Positions 43,711 through 52,477 are shown, numbered from the stretch's first letter. The stretch is DNA of 64,000 bases from Spirochaetota bacterium (GCA_024274705.1 JAJSAL010000151.1:1-64000), one strand, 5' to 3'. Made by a program: numbers and translations. Notes: generated from the letters alone by a model not told the origin.

Positions 43711-44676
43711 TCAGGAAGTGATCAATTCCCTTAAATACTGGTGCACATGCATGGTCTTCCCATCTTTCCTTAAGCTCTCAAATTCACCGTTTCCTACAAG
43801 CCTGTCCGCCAGGTCGATAAACCACCTGATCCTCTTCACGCTCTCTTCCAGGGCCTTCCTTCCATCCACCCGGGAGGGCCAGATATCGATGTCGTACCAT
43901 TCGTTGTATCCGATTTTCCGGAGGGCATAGAAGAATTCCAGGGTTTCAAAGAAATGGATGCTGCCTAAAAGCAGATCGTCATCCCAGGACCTGTAATTAT
44001 CATTTACATGGATGTCGAACATCCTGCCGAACATGGCAGCGAATTCCACCGCTTCCGCGGGATTTTCACCCGCTGCCAGGGAGTGCCCCAAATCTACGGT
44101 GACACCCACATTCGGTTTATTGATTTTTTCACAGATCGCAACGGTTGTGCCTACCGTATTGAAATGCTGATGTGTCCTCGGTTCTTTCGCCTTGTACTCG
44201 ATGGCGAGCTTTACATCACTTCTGTACTCCGCTGCTTCCGTTAGGGAATCCAGCAGCCAGTTCCACTTGATCGTGTAATCATCCTCAAAGGGATAATCGA
44301 ACCCGTCGTGGGCCAGCCATATCAGGACATCATACGCGTTCAGTTCCGCAGCCAGGTCCATCGATTTTTTGATTTCTCCTAAGTATTTTCGTCTTATCTT
44401 CGGATCCCGGCTGGAGATGGTACCTGTCTTTTGTTCCGCCTTGAGGTATGTATCAGGACAGACACAACCCACCATCATATGATGTTCCTCTATTTTCTTT
44501 TTGATCAGGTCCAGTTCTTCACCGCCGGCGGCAATCATCCCGATACCGTTGATGCCGTCAATGTTCGCGAACTCATCGATCATCCCGGGGAAGGTCAGCC
44601 CCTTTCGATAGCCCTTTGTTACGAACCTGTCTTCACAGGGGGAAAACGCCGCTCCCGCAGCTTGGATTTTCAACAT
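43711..44676 (-). CDS. TIM-barrel sugar isomerase/epimerase
   Basis: 321 residues, paralogue of the 17.5 and 60.1 kb genes: VLIWLAHDGFDYPFEDDY, LAIEYKAKEPRTHQHFNTVGTT (catalytic Glu), VGVTVDLGHSLAAGENPAEAV (Asp/His), FDIHVNDNYRSWDDDLLLGS and WYDIDIWPSR. Probably a metal-dependent aldose-ketose isomerase or keto-sugar epimerase. Next to a class III aminotransferase and URO-D gene, in line with a third sugar route. Substrate unknown. Confidence 0.82.
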   Translation of the reverse strand: MLKIQAAGAAFSPCEDRFVTKGYRKGLTFPGMIDEFANIDGINGIGMIAAGGEELDLIKKKIEEHHMMVGCVCPDTYLKAEQKTGTISSRDPKIRRKYLGEIKKSMDLAAELNAYDVLIWLAHDGFDYPFEDDYTIKWNWLLDSLTEAAEYRSDVKLAIEYKAKEPRTHQHFNTVGTTVAICEKINKPNVGVTVDLGHSLAAGENPAEAVEFAAMFGRMFDIHVNDNYRSWDDDLLLGSIHFFETLEFFYALRKIGYNEWYDIDIWPSRVDGRKALEESVKRIRWFIDLADRLVGNGEFESLRKDGKTMHVHQYLRELITS

Positions 44677-44696
44677 GTATCATACCTCCATACCCA

Positions 44697-46025
44697 TCAC
44701 TTCACCGACACCAGGGCTTCCCGGAGTACTTCCAGAACTCTGTCTGCTTCTTCTTCGGTAATGACAAAAGGCGGTTTTATTTTGAGTACATTTCTTTTCA
44801 TGCCCCCCACCCCGAAGATCACGCCATGGTCCATTGCGAAAGAACGTACCCCACTCAGCCGTTCCCCGTCGGCTTCTTTCGTAACAGGATCTTTGACGAA
44901 CTCCACCCCGATGTGGAGCCCTGCCTGGCGAACATCACCAATCCCGGGGAACTCCTTCTGCAGCATCTTAAGCTGCTGCCTTAAGTAATTCCCCATGCGG
45001 TTACAGTTTTCCAGGATCCCGTTTTCCAGCATTTCAATCAACTTAAGAGCCGCAACCTGGGAGACCGTGTTATTGGCAAAGGTGTGAAGTTCCTCGGAAT
45101 CGGGAGAGAACCCTTCAAGGTCATCGCTTATCAACGTGGCGGCTATGGGATAGCCCGCGCCTAAGCCCTTACCCAGGCATATGATATCCGGCTCTACACC
45201 ATAATAGCCACTGGCAAACCAGGTTCCGATCCGGCAGTATGTCTGGATTTCGTCCCAGATCAATGGTATGCCGTATTCATCACAGGTATCCCGCACTCCT
45301 TGCAGGTATTCCTTCGGGAAAATGATCTGTCCACCGCTAGCCTGCAGGGGTTCCATCAGGATTCCGGCAACCGGTCCGTTTATTCCTTTTTCTATGGTTA
45401 ACTTTAATATCCTGAGACACATCATGCCGCAGGAGCCCTTTTCCAGTTCAAGGGGACACCGGTAACAATATGGGTTGGGTACCCGGATAAACTGCCTGGA
45501 CAGCCTGGTAAAGCGGGAACCGCCGATAAATTTTCCCATCGAGCGGGTGGATATCCAGCTGGAACCCATGGTCCCCAAACTCGTGCCGTGGTATGCATCA
45601 TAGAGGGAGATAAACTCCCGGGCTTCAGGACGGTTTTTAAGGGCGATCTTCAGCCCCCCCTCCACCGCTGCGGAGCCTCCTACGGTGAAGGATACGCGGT
45701 TGATTTTTTTCGGAGCCAGCCCGGTCAGCTTTTTTGCCAGGGCGAAACGGGAGGGGGTGTCGAACCCCTGGTGGACGTGTGTGATGTTCCTGGTGTGCTC
45801 GCATACGGTCCGGGTCAGTTCTTCATTGGCAAAGCCGAGATACATTGCCCAGCTCTGGGATGTACAGTCGATGTATTTTTTTCCATCTATATCTTCCAGC
45901 CACACACCTTTACCCCGGATAATCATCGGGGCCGGCCTTGTACCGCCGCCGATCATCAAATGCCTGGAATACGCCCTGATATCCTCTTTTTTCATTCCAT
46001 AGAGACTTTCAAGCATGGGGTCCAT
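44697..46025 (-). CDS. Class III PLP aminotransferase
   Basis: 442 residues from the ATG at 46025, which has AAGGAG 6 nt upstream. The fold-type I signatures are there: SQSWAMYLGFANEEL, VGGSAAVEGGLKIAL, SLYDAYHGTSLGTMG, IPLIWDEIQTYCRIG and the PLP lysine in ICLGKGLGAGYPI. A Cys cluster, CYRCPLELEKGSCGMMC, lies mid-protein. Class III enzymes move amino groups from omega-amino or amino-sugar-like substrates; here it may act on an amino-sugar or produce an aldehyde for the cluster. It has its own promoter at 46064-46092. Confidence 0.85.
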   Translation of the reverse strand: MDPMLESLYGMKKEDIRAYSRHLMIGGGTRPAPMIIRGKGVWLEDIDGKKYIDCTSQSWAMYLGFANEELTRTVCEHTRNITHVHQGFDTPSRFALAKKLTGLAPKKINRVSFTVGGSAAVEGGLKIALKNRPEAREFISLYDAYHGTSLGTMGSSWISTRSMGKFIGGSRFTRLSRQFIRVPNPYCYRCPLELEKGSCGMMCLRILKLTIEKGINGPVAGILMEPLQASGGQIIFPKEYLQGVRDTCDEYGIPLIWDEIQTYCRIGTWFASGYYGVEPDIICLGKGLGAGYPIAATLISDDLEGFSPDSEELHTFANNTVSQVAALKLIEMLENGILENCNRMGNYLRQQLKMLQKEFPGIGDVRQAGLHIGVEFVKDPVTKEADGERLSGVRSFAMDHGVIFGVGGMKRNVLKIKPPFVITEEEADRVLEVLREALVSVK

Positions 46026-46063
46026 TATCCACTCCTTAAACATATTATAACAAATTTAAACTT

Positions 46064-46092
46064 TTAATAACATTTATTCACATCGCTGTCAA
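46064..46092 (-). promoter_or_regulatory. Promoter of the aminotransferase-isomerase-URO-D operon
   Basis: On the minus strand TTGACA (46087-46092), 17 nt, TATTAA (46064-46069). A single TAACAT (46068-46073) overlaps the -10. The -35 overlaps the stop codon of the upstream remnant frame. Confidence 0.6.
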
Positions 46093-46262
46093 GCTGTTTT
46101 TGCATAATTATCACAAAACGCGAACCCCCCGGGAATCCCCTCTGCAAGATGGATCATGTTGAGAAAATTCTGTGCCGTGGCATCTCCAGCTGTTTTGGTT
46201 TCATGATCGTAGAAAAGGGGGCATCCGCAGCCGAAGGTACAGACAGGAATACACCCGTTGCT
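46089..46262 (-). pseudogene. Unidentified Cys-rich gene remnant
   Basis: 57 open codons between TAA (46263-46265) and TGA (46089-46091), with no usable start but protein-like content: VCTFGCGCPLFYDHETK, then NFLNMIHLAEGIPGGFAFC. Four Cys near the front suggest a metal or cluster site. It lies in the 282 nt gap between the aldolase and aminotransferase genes. I do not recognise the family. It may be the tail of a lost gene. Confidence 0.45.
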
Positions 46263-46307
46263 TTAAAGATGAGAGATGATGCGGCGCGGAAAGGCTCGCT
46301 TTAATAG

Positions 46308-47135
46308 TCAGGAGCTTACATACTTGAGGATGGTATCCACGATAACATTGATCTCCTGTTTACCCATGTGCAGCGACGGGGCTGCTTTCTCCACTGCATT
46401 GTGGACAGGAACGGATTCCAGGGCGGCAGAAACCGCCGGCTGTGACGTTTTCGGAGGATAATCACATGTAGTACATGCTGTCCGGCTCACCTTCGGCTTT
46501 CCCATCTTCTCCCGGATCGCGTAGAGTACCTGTTTCTGCTCCTCGGAGAGCACATTTTCGTTTCCCAGTGACCGGGCCACCAGGGTGATCTTGGCGACCG
46601 CTTCCAGGGTTTCCATCTTGTAATAGGCGTCCATCACGCTGTTTCCCACGGTAATAGCTCCATGATTTGCCAGGAGCATGGCGTCACAACAGGTAATCTC
46701 TTTTGCTACCACTCGCGGCACCTCTTCCGTAGTAGGTGTGGCATAGTCGGAAAGCTTTATCTGTCCAAGATTGTACACCACCTCAGGCAGAGAAATTTTA
46801 TCCAGACCTTCTCCGGCAACGGCGAACCCTGTTGCCGTGGGTGGATGAGCATGAACCACTGCCTGCACATCACTCCTGCAATAATACACCGCCAGGTGCA
46901 TTTTCATCTCCGAGGTAGGCTTCATAAATCCGGCAAGCAGGTTTCCCTCGAAATCGACCTTAAGGATCTGGTCCGGGGTCATGAATCCCTTGCTCACCCC
47001 GGTAGGGGTAATGAGCAGTTCACTCTCACTCAGCCGGACGCTTATATTGCCGTCATTTGATGCGACAAAATCTTTTTCGAAGAGCCTTCTGCCAGCCTCG
47101 ATAATGTCCTTGCGTAATTCTGCTTCTCTGGTCAT
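46308..47135 (-). CDS. Class II aldolase with C-terminal extension
   Basis: 275 residues from the ATG at 47135. FucA/AraD-type fold: GRRLFEKDFVASNDGNISVRL, ITPTGVSKGFM, PTSEMKMHLAVYYCRSDVQAVVHAHPPTATGFAV with the Zn histidines, and LLANHGAITVGNSVMDAYYKMETLEAVAKI with the third. It would cleave a ketose 1-phosphate to DHAP and an aldehyde. About 60 extra residues follow the usual end: CTTCDYPPK, a Pro/Ala/Ser linker and a terminal amphipathic helix INVIVDTILKYVSS that resembles a microcompartment-targeting peptide. Upstream starts up to 47204 are possible, but the promoter geometry favours 47135. Confidence 0.85.
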   Translation of the reverse strand: MTREAELRKDIIEAGRRLFEKDFVASNDGNISVRLSESELLITPTGVSKGFMTPDQILKVDFEGNLLAGFMKPTSEMKMHLAVYYCRSDVQAVVHAHPPTATGFAVAGEGLDKISLPEVVYNLGQIKLSDYATPTTEEVPRVVAKEITCCDAMLLANHGAITVGNSVMDAYYKMETLEAVAKITLVARSLGNENVLSEEQKQVLYAIREKMGKPKVSRTACTTCDYPPKTSQPAVSAALESVPVHNAVEKAAPSLHMGKQEINVIVDTILKYVSS

Positions 47136-47141
47136 AGCGTT

Positions 47142-47171
47142 ATAATATCCCCAGCCGGCACGTTTTGTAAA
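47142..47171 (-). promoter_or_regulatory. Putative aldolase promoter, leaderless geometry
   Basis: On the minus strand TTTACA (47166-47171), 18 nt, TATTAT (47142-47147), then 6 nt to the ATG at 47135, with no Shine-Dalgarno. Confidence 0.45.
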
Positions 47172-47215
47172 TATGCCGTCCGCCTCGGTTTTAAGTATAT
47201 TCAACGGGAGGAGAT

Positions 47216-47341
47216 ATGGATGAAAACACGGAAGTTATTGTCCGGGCAGGGTGTAATGTTCACGGGTTCGGAGGAAGAGAACTGGCCGTGGATTTATCCC
47301 CGGAAGGAGATAACGGCGAAGATGTAACGGTCATTTTCTAG
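47216..47341 (+). CDS. Possible 41-residue small protein
   Basis: ATG at 47216 with a strong GGGAGGAG 4 nt upstream, 41 codons and TAG. It encodes MDENTEVIVRAGCNVHG, then GGRELAVDLSPEGDNGED, acidic with one Cys. No family recognised, no signal peptide. It is divergent from the aldolase. Support is the ribosome binding site and an intact frame only. Confidence 0.4.
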   Translation: MDENTEVIVRAGCNVHGFGGRELAVDLSPEGDNGEDVTVIF

Positions 47342-47364
47342 CAGAAATTCCTTAAAAAGTTTGT

Positions 47365-47394
47365 TTGACGATTCAGGTCTTCTCCTGCTACAAT
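47365..47394 (+). promoter_or_regulatory. Promoter of the Opp/Dpp-type operon
   Basis: TTGACG (47365-47370), 18 nt, TACAAT (47389-47394). A perfect palindrome CATTGTAATG (47408-47417) lies just after the predicted start, a possible operator. Confidence 0.6.
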
Positions 47395-47476
47395 AGAAGC
47401 AGTTATACATTGTAATGCATAAACAAAAGTCTTACAGCTGAACTATCCGGCTATGAGCGGATTAAAGGGGGGTTAC

Positions 47477-47800
47477 ATGAAGTATCTTTCCCGCATCGTT
47501 TCTCTTGCAGGATTATGTATCGGTGTTTCCCTGGTGATCCTCGCATGTATTACGGCTCCGGAAACAAGAGAAATCGATCTTGAAAAAGTGGCAGCTCCGG
47601 ATTGGGATTACCCTATTGCTCCCGGAGTCTACTATCCGAATGACGATGATATCCCGGAGAATCCTGTGCGGTATTACCGGGCCAGGTGCTGGCCGGGATG
47701 CCACAGCGGCAGCTCCCATGGGAAATATCCCGACAGGCCGCTGAATTACTCGCCGGTATTCATGACTTCTACTATTGATAATGTTGTACTCGATGACTGA
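47477..47800 (+). CDS. Small lipoprotein with C-x3-C-H motif
   Basis: 107 residues from the ATG at 47477 (GGGGGG upstream). Lipobox LVILAC. The mature part has DWDYPIAPGVYYPNDDDIPE, then RARCWPGCHSGSSHGKYP. CWPGCH fits the rare CX3CH variant of a heme-attachment motif, or could be a metal site; one motif alone does not prove a cytochrome. First gene downstream of the operon promoter, 86 nt before the Opp-type binding protein. Function unknown. Confidence 0.6.
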   Translation: MKYLSRIVSLAGLCIGVSLVILACITAPETREIDLEKVAAPDWDYPIAPGVYYPNDDDIPENPVRYYRARCWPGCHSGSSHGKYPDRPLNYSPVFMTSTIDNVVLDD

Positions 47801-47886
47801 CCGGGAGCGGCAATTATTCCTGACCTGGCTGCACGTTCGTAAGACCGGCAGCCCGGCGGGATAAAAATAAAAAAAAGGAGATGCGT

Positions 47887-49497
47887 ATGAAAAAGATTCT
47901 AATCGTAATGCTTGTACTCGTACTATGTGCAGGCTTCGCTTTTGCCGGCGGGAAGAAGGAAGAACCGGCCCCGGCTGAGGAAAAGGCGCCGGTACAGGCA
48001 GAGAAGGTTGTAGAAAAGCCGTCGGTGCTGGTGTATGCCACCACCGATACGGTCATCGACATGGATCCGGCCAATGCTTATGACTTCTTTACCTGGGAAC
48101 TCTTCCAGAACGTGTACAAGGGATTACTTGCCTACGAACCTGGAACTACCGACATTGTTCCCGCCCTGGCGGAAAGCTACGAAATCAATGCTGCCGGGGA
48201 TGAGTACACTTTCCATCTCAGGAGGGATGTGAAGTTCACCGACGGTACTCCTTTCACAGCAGACGTGGTGAAATGGTCTATCGACCGGGTCATTTCCCTG
48301 GCAGGGGACCCATCATGGCTTGTCATCGACTACGTTAAATCTGTTGATGTCGTCGATGATTACACGGTACGTTTCAATCTTAATTTCCCATGCGGGTTTT
48401 TTCCCAGTCTCGTAGCAACGGTGCCTTATTTCCCGGTTAACCCGAATATCTATCCTGTAGATACTATCGTAAGGGATCCGGGAGAGCTTAAAGGCGGCGC
48501 TATTGTGGGTCTTGGGGCTTACAAAATCGTTTCGTTTAAGAGGGATGAAGAAATCATCCTCGACAAAAACGAGTTGTATTTCGGAAAAAAGGCGAACATC
48601 GACAGGATCGTGATCCGCCAGTTTGCCGACGCTACGACAATGAGGTTAGCCCTGGAGAGGGGAGAAGTCGACCTGGTGTATAAAACCCTTAACCCCTCGG
48701 ACATAGCGGACCTTGAAAAAAATCCGGAATTCACAACCAACAAGATGAGCGGTCCCTATATCAGGTACATGTGTTTCGAGACCTCCGAGAGCGTATTCAA
48801 GGATAAACGCCTCCGCCAGGCATTCGGCGCCCTGATCAACAGGCAGGAGATTATCGACAAGGTCTACCTCGGACAGGCTGAACCTCTCTACTCGATGATT
48901 CCCAACGGGATGATCTTCCACACCAATGATTTCAAAACGGCACTAGGTGACGGAAACGTAGCCAAGGCAAACAGCCTCCTGGCTGAACTCGGGTACACTG
49001 CCGCAAATCCCTTCGAATTTGAGCTCTGGTACACTCCTTCCCACTACGGCGATGCGGAAGTCAACCTGGCAGAAGTTATGAAGGCTAACCTGGAAAAATC
49101 TCCTGCCATGAAGGTGACCATCAAATCCGCAGAGTGGGCAACCTACAGGGACCAGTGGAGCAACAAGCAGATGCCTGCGTATTTCCTCGGTTGGTATCCT
49201 GACTATATAGACCCGGACAACTATACCGCGGCTTTTGCCGGGACAGTCGGAAGTGCAGGACTGGGTATTTTCTTCTCTGATCCAAGATTTGACGAACTGT
49301 TTATCAAAGAGCAGAGCAGCCCCGATAATGCTGTACGGAAGGCGGTGTTCGAAGAACTGCAGGCGCTGTGGACCGAAGAATGTCCGACAGTACCGATCCT
49401 CCAGGCTTACCTGTACGTTTTCACCAAGAAGAATATTAAAAATGTGAAAATCGGTCCCACATTGATTTTCAACTACAACGTTCTTACCATTGAATAA
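47887..49497 (+). CDS. Family 5 (Opp/Dpp/NikA-type) ABC binding protein
   Basis: 536 residues. AAGGAG 6 nt before the ATG at 47887 favours it over 47881. Signal peptide MKKILIVMLVLVLCAGFAFA, then a GGKKEEPAPAEE linker. Solute-binding family 5 features: MDPANAYDFFTWELFQNVYKGLL, LAESYEINAAGDEYTFHLRRDVKFTDGTPF, FKDKRLRQAFGALINRQEII, MPAYFLGWYPDYIDPDNY. Ligands in this family include peptides, oligosaccharides, opines and metals; the context cannot decide. A strong terminator follows, so it is made in excess over the permeases. Confidence 0.9.
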   Translation: MKKILIVMLVLVLCAGFAFAGGKKEEPAPAEEKAPVQAEKVVEKPSVLVYATTDTVIDMDPANAYDFFTWELFQNVYKGLLAYEPGTTDIVPALAESYEINAAGDEYTFHLRRDVKFTDGTPFTADVVKWSIDRVISLAGDPSWLVIDYVKSVDVVDDYTVRFNLNFPCGFFPSLVATVPYFPVNPNIYPVDTIVRDPGELKGGAIVGLGAYKIVSFKRDEEIILDKNELYFGKKANIDRIVIRQFADATTMRLALERGEVDLVYKTLNPSDIADLEKNPEFTTNKMSGPYIRYMCFETSESVFKDKRLRQAFGALINRQEIIDKVYLGQAEPLYSMIPNGMIFHTNDFKTALGDGNVAKANSLLAELGYTAANPFEFELWYTPSHYGDAEVNLAEVMKANLEKSPAMKVTIKSAEWATYRDQWSNKQMPAYFLGWYPDYIDPDNYTAAFAGTVGSAGLGIFFSDPRFDELFIKEQSSPDNAVRKAVFEELQALWTEECPTVPILQAYLYVFTKKNIKNVKIGPTLIFNYNVLTIE

Positions 49498-49515
49498 TAC
49501 AGGACCTGCATGTAT

Positions 49516-49545
49516 GCCCGGGCTTGATGCCCGGGCTTTTCTTTT
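49516..49545 (+). terminator. Intra-operon terminator after the binding protein
   Basis: GCCCGGGC (49516-49523), loop TTGAT, GCCCGGGC (49529-49536), then TTTTCTTTT. Perfect 8 bp GC stem; partial read-through would set the ratio of binding protein to permease. Confidence 0.85.
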
Positions 49546-49575
49546 CTACACTATCCGGGACCCGGTGCAGCACCT

Positions 49576-50592
49576 ATGAAAAATATACTGAAATACATCA
49601 TCACACGAATACTTCTGACCATCCCGATGCTCTTTATCCTCCTCTCCATCGTTTTCGTGGTATTACGGGTCATGCCGGGAGACCCGGTCTCCGCAATGCT
49701 GGGAGGGCATGCGCCGGAACGGGTGATCGAGAAGAAGAGAGAAGAACTCGGCCTGAACCGTCCCCTGGTTGTCCAATACTTCGATTACTTGGGAGATATC
49801 ATCCGCCTGGACCTGGGGGAGAGTATGATCTTCAAACAGAAAGTTACCCAGCCTATAAAGGAAAAATTTCCCGCAACCCTTGAACTTACCGTTTTCGGCA
49901 TGCTTTTCGCCCTGTTCATCGGTATCCCCTTAGGATCCCTTGCCGCAAGGAACCGTCGAACACCCGGGGACTATGCTTTACGTCTTTACGGGAACATCGT
50001 GTATTGCATCCCGGTTTTCTGGATGGGACTGATGCTGCAGTTGATCTTCGGTGTGTGGCTTCGGTGGCTGCCCATCGCCGGCAGGACCAGCCCGCGGCTC
50101 TTTGTTTCCCTGTTCGAGAAGACCGGATTCTACATCGTGGATACACTGCTGGTGAAGAATTTCGTCGCCTTTGGAGACGTGATGCTCCATCTCCTCCTTC
50201 CGGCGGCAACCCTGGGAATAGTCCTCTCGGGAGTGTTTCTCCGCCTTACCCGTGCCAACATGCTGGATACATTGAAAAGCGATTATGTTCTGGCAGCCAG
50301 GGCCCGGGGGCTCCCTGAACGGAAGGTGATACGAAAGCACGCTCTGAAGAATGCCTTTATCCCCATTCTTACCATGCTTGGGTTGCAGTTTGCCGTTCTT
50401 CTGGCAAACGCTATTTTAACGGAGACTACCTTTTCCTGGCCGGGCATCGGCAGACTATTAATAGAACGGATCTATTTACGGGATTATCCGACCATCCAGG
50501 GAGTGATTGTCGTGTACGCCCTCATTGTAAGCCTGATTTCCCTGGTGGTGGATATTATTTACGCAATTATCGACCCCCGGGTGAAGTACTAG
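49576..50592 (+). CDS. Opp/Dpp-type ABC permease (DppB-like)
   Basis: 338 residues, six membrane helices. N-terminal IITRILLTIPMLFILLSIVFVVLRVMPGDPV is the DppB/OppB hallmark; VLAARARGLPERKVIRKHALKNAFIPIL is the EAA loop that meets the ATPase; the C-terminus ends in DIIYAIIDPRVKY. Forms the channel with the next gene. No strong Shine-Dalgarno is seen. Confidence 0.9.
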   Translation: MKNILKYIITRILLTIPMLFILLSIVFVVLRVMPGDPVSAMLGGHAPERVIEKKREELGLNRPLVVQYFDYLGDIIRLDLGESMIFKQKVTQPIKEKFPATLELTVFGMLFALFIGIPLGSLAARNRRTPGDYALRLYGNIVYCIPVFWMGLMLQLIFGVWLRWLPIAGRTSPRLFVSLFEKTGFYIVDTLLVKNFVAFGDVMLHLLLPAATLGIVLSGVFLRLTRANMLDTLKSDYVLAARARGLPERKVIRKHALKNAFIPILTMLGLQFAVLLANAILTETTFSWPGIGRLLIERIYLRDYPTIQGVIVVYALIVSLISLVVDIIYAIIDPRVKY

Positions 50593-50602
50593 GAGATGTT
50601 AT

Positions 50603-51499
50603 ATGATTGAAAGGGCGAAATTTTCACCGGCGACGGTCTTAAGCAGACCATTTTACCTGTTTATCAGTGCAAAAAAGAAATACGGTGCCGAGTTGTGGAT
50701 CATGGTTGCCGGGGCAGTCATCGTTCTGTTCATTATCTACATGGCCCTTTTTCCCGCTACCCTGGCCCCTTACGATCCGCTGGACCAGGAAGCCGGCCCC
50801 CAGTTGATGGCTCCCGGCCCGGGTCACCCGATGGGCACGGATAACTTAAACCGTGACGTATATTCCAGGATCATCCACGGGGCGAAAACAATTTTAGGTG
50901 TTGCTTTCGCTGCCGCACTGCTCTCTTCCACAATCGGAATAAGCCTGGGGCTTATTTCCGGATTTGTAGGCGGTATCCTGGACCGGATTCTTTCACTGAT
51001 CATGGACGCTGTGTATTCATTTCCCGGATTGATACTGGCCATCGCCTTTGCCGCCATGCTGGGACCGGGGGTAATCAATATCACTCTCGCCATCGCCGTA
51101 ATCTACATTCCTACCTATTTCAGGCTGGTTCGCAGCCAGACCCTTACCATAAAAGAGGAGGTGTATGTGGAAGCCGCCAGGGCTATCGGTGCCGGCCGGT
51201 TCGTCATCCTCTGGCAATATATTTTTCCCAATGTTATCTCGACGGTAGTGGTCATCTTTTCCCTTAACGTTGCAGATGCGATCATGACCGAAGCCGCACT
51301 TTCGTATATCGGACTGGGGCTTCCTGCAGGTATTCCCGACTGGGGTATGGACCTGGCGATGGGGAAAAAGTTCCTACCCTCCGGAAGCTGGTGGATGATC
51401 ACCTACCCCGGGCTGATGATCATGATTCTGGCTCTGGGATTCACCATGCTGGGCGAAGGTCTGGCGGAAATACTTAATCCGAGACTCCTGGAGCGGTAA
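50603..51499 (+). CDS. Opp/Dpp-type ABC permease (DppC-like)
   Basis: 298 residues. APGPGHPMGTDNLNRDVYSRIIHGAKTIL is the DppC/OppC opening, VYVEAARAIGAGRFVILWQYIFPNVI the EAA loop and EAALSYIGLGLPAGIPDWGMDL the conserved C-terminal stretch. AGGAG stands before the ATG. Partner of the preceding permease. Confidence 0.9.
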   Translation: MIERAKFSPATVLSRPFYLFISAKKKYGAELWIMVAGAVIVLFIIYMALFPATLAPYDPLDQEAGPQLMAPGPGHPMGTDNLNRDVYSRIIHGAKTILGVAFAAALLSSTIGISLGLISGFVGGILDRILSLIMDAVYSFPGLILAIAFAAMLGPGVINITLAIAVIYIPTYFRLVRSQTLTIKEEVYVEAARAIGAGRFVILWQYIFPNVISTVVVIFSLNVADAIMTEAALSYIGLGLPAGIPDWGMDLAMGKKFLPSGSWWMITYPGLMIMILALGFTMLGEGLAEILNPRLLER

Positions 51500-52477
51500 G
51501 TGAACAATCCAATCCTTTCGATCAGGAATCTTTCCATTGATTATCCCATCACAATCGGTACGGTAAAAGCTGTAGAAGGGGTTAGTTTTAATCTCTACAA
51601 AGGCGAAGCTCTCGGCCTCGTAGGTGAGTCGGGATGCGGCAAATCCACCCTGGGGCTCTCTATCCTTCGGATTGTACGTCCGCCGGGAAAGATCGTCGCC
51701 GGTGAGTTGCTCTACAAATCGAAGGATATCCTGAAACTGAAAAAAAGGGAAATGCTTAAGCTCAGGGGTCAGAATATCGCCATGGTGTTCCAGAACCCCC
51801 TCACATCTCTTAACCCTCTTCTCAGACTGGACAAGCATTTTCTGGAAACCATAAAACAGCATGATCCAAAGATAAAAAAAGATAAAGCCCTGGCAAGAGC
51901 GGAGAACATGCTGGACAGTCTGGGTATAGAAAAAAAACGCCTCTATGAGTACCCCCACCAGTTTTCCGGAGGAATGCGCCAGAGGATCATGATCGGTCTC
52001 GGGCTTATTATGGACCCGGACATCATCATTGCCGATGAACCGACAACTTCCCTGGATGTGATCGTAGAAGCAGGGTTCATAGATCTATTAAATAACCTGC
52101 GTAAAGAATACAATCTCTCTATCATCCTCATCACCCATAATCTCGGCCTGGTCGCGGAAATTGCAGACCGGGTAGCGGTGATGTACGGAGGAAAAATCGT
52201 AGAAGTGGGTACAGCGGACCAGGTCTATCATTTCCCGAAGCATCCCTACACCCGGGGTCTTATCTGCTGCGTACCGAACATCAAACTGGACCAGGAAACC
52301 CTTACTACTATGGAGGGAAATCCGCCGGACCTGGTAACACCTCCTACAGGCTGCAGGTTTGCCCCCAGGTGCCCGAAAGTGATGGCAGTGTGTACGTCGG
52401 AAACGCCGGTTCTCACATCCTACGGGAAGGGGCAGCAAGCCGCATGCTGGCTCTATGAAAAGGGTAAAGCTGTATGA
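51500..52477 (+). CDS. Opp/Dpp-type ABC ATPase (DppD-like)
   Basis: 325 residues starting at GTG, one base after the permease stop, with GGAG upstream. Walker A GESGCGKST, Q-loop VFQNPLTSLNPL, signature FSGGMRQRIMIGLGL, Walker B IIADEPTTSLDV and the C-terminal Cys motif GCRFAPRCPKVMAVC typical of OppD/DppD. It powers import together with the next gene. Confidence 0.92.
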   Translation: MNNPILSIRNLSIDYPITIGTVKAVEGVSFNLYKGEALGLVGESGCGKSTLGLSILRIVRPPGKIVAGELLYKSKDILKLKKREMLKLRGQNIAMVFQNPLTSLNPLLRLDKHFLETIKQHDPKIKKDKALARAENMLDSLGIEKKRLYEYPHQFSGGMRQRIMIGLGLIMDPDIIIADEPTTSLDVIVEAGFIDLLNNLRKEYNLSIILITHNLGLVAEIADRVAVMYGGKIVEVGTADQVYHFPKHPYTRGLICCVPNIKLDQETLTTMEGNPPDLVTPPTGCRFAPRCPKVMAVCTSETPVLTSYGKGQQAACWLYEKGKAV

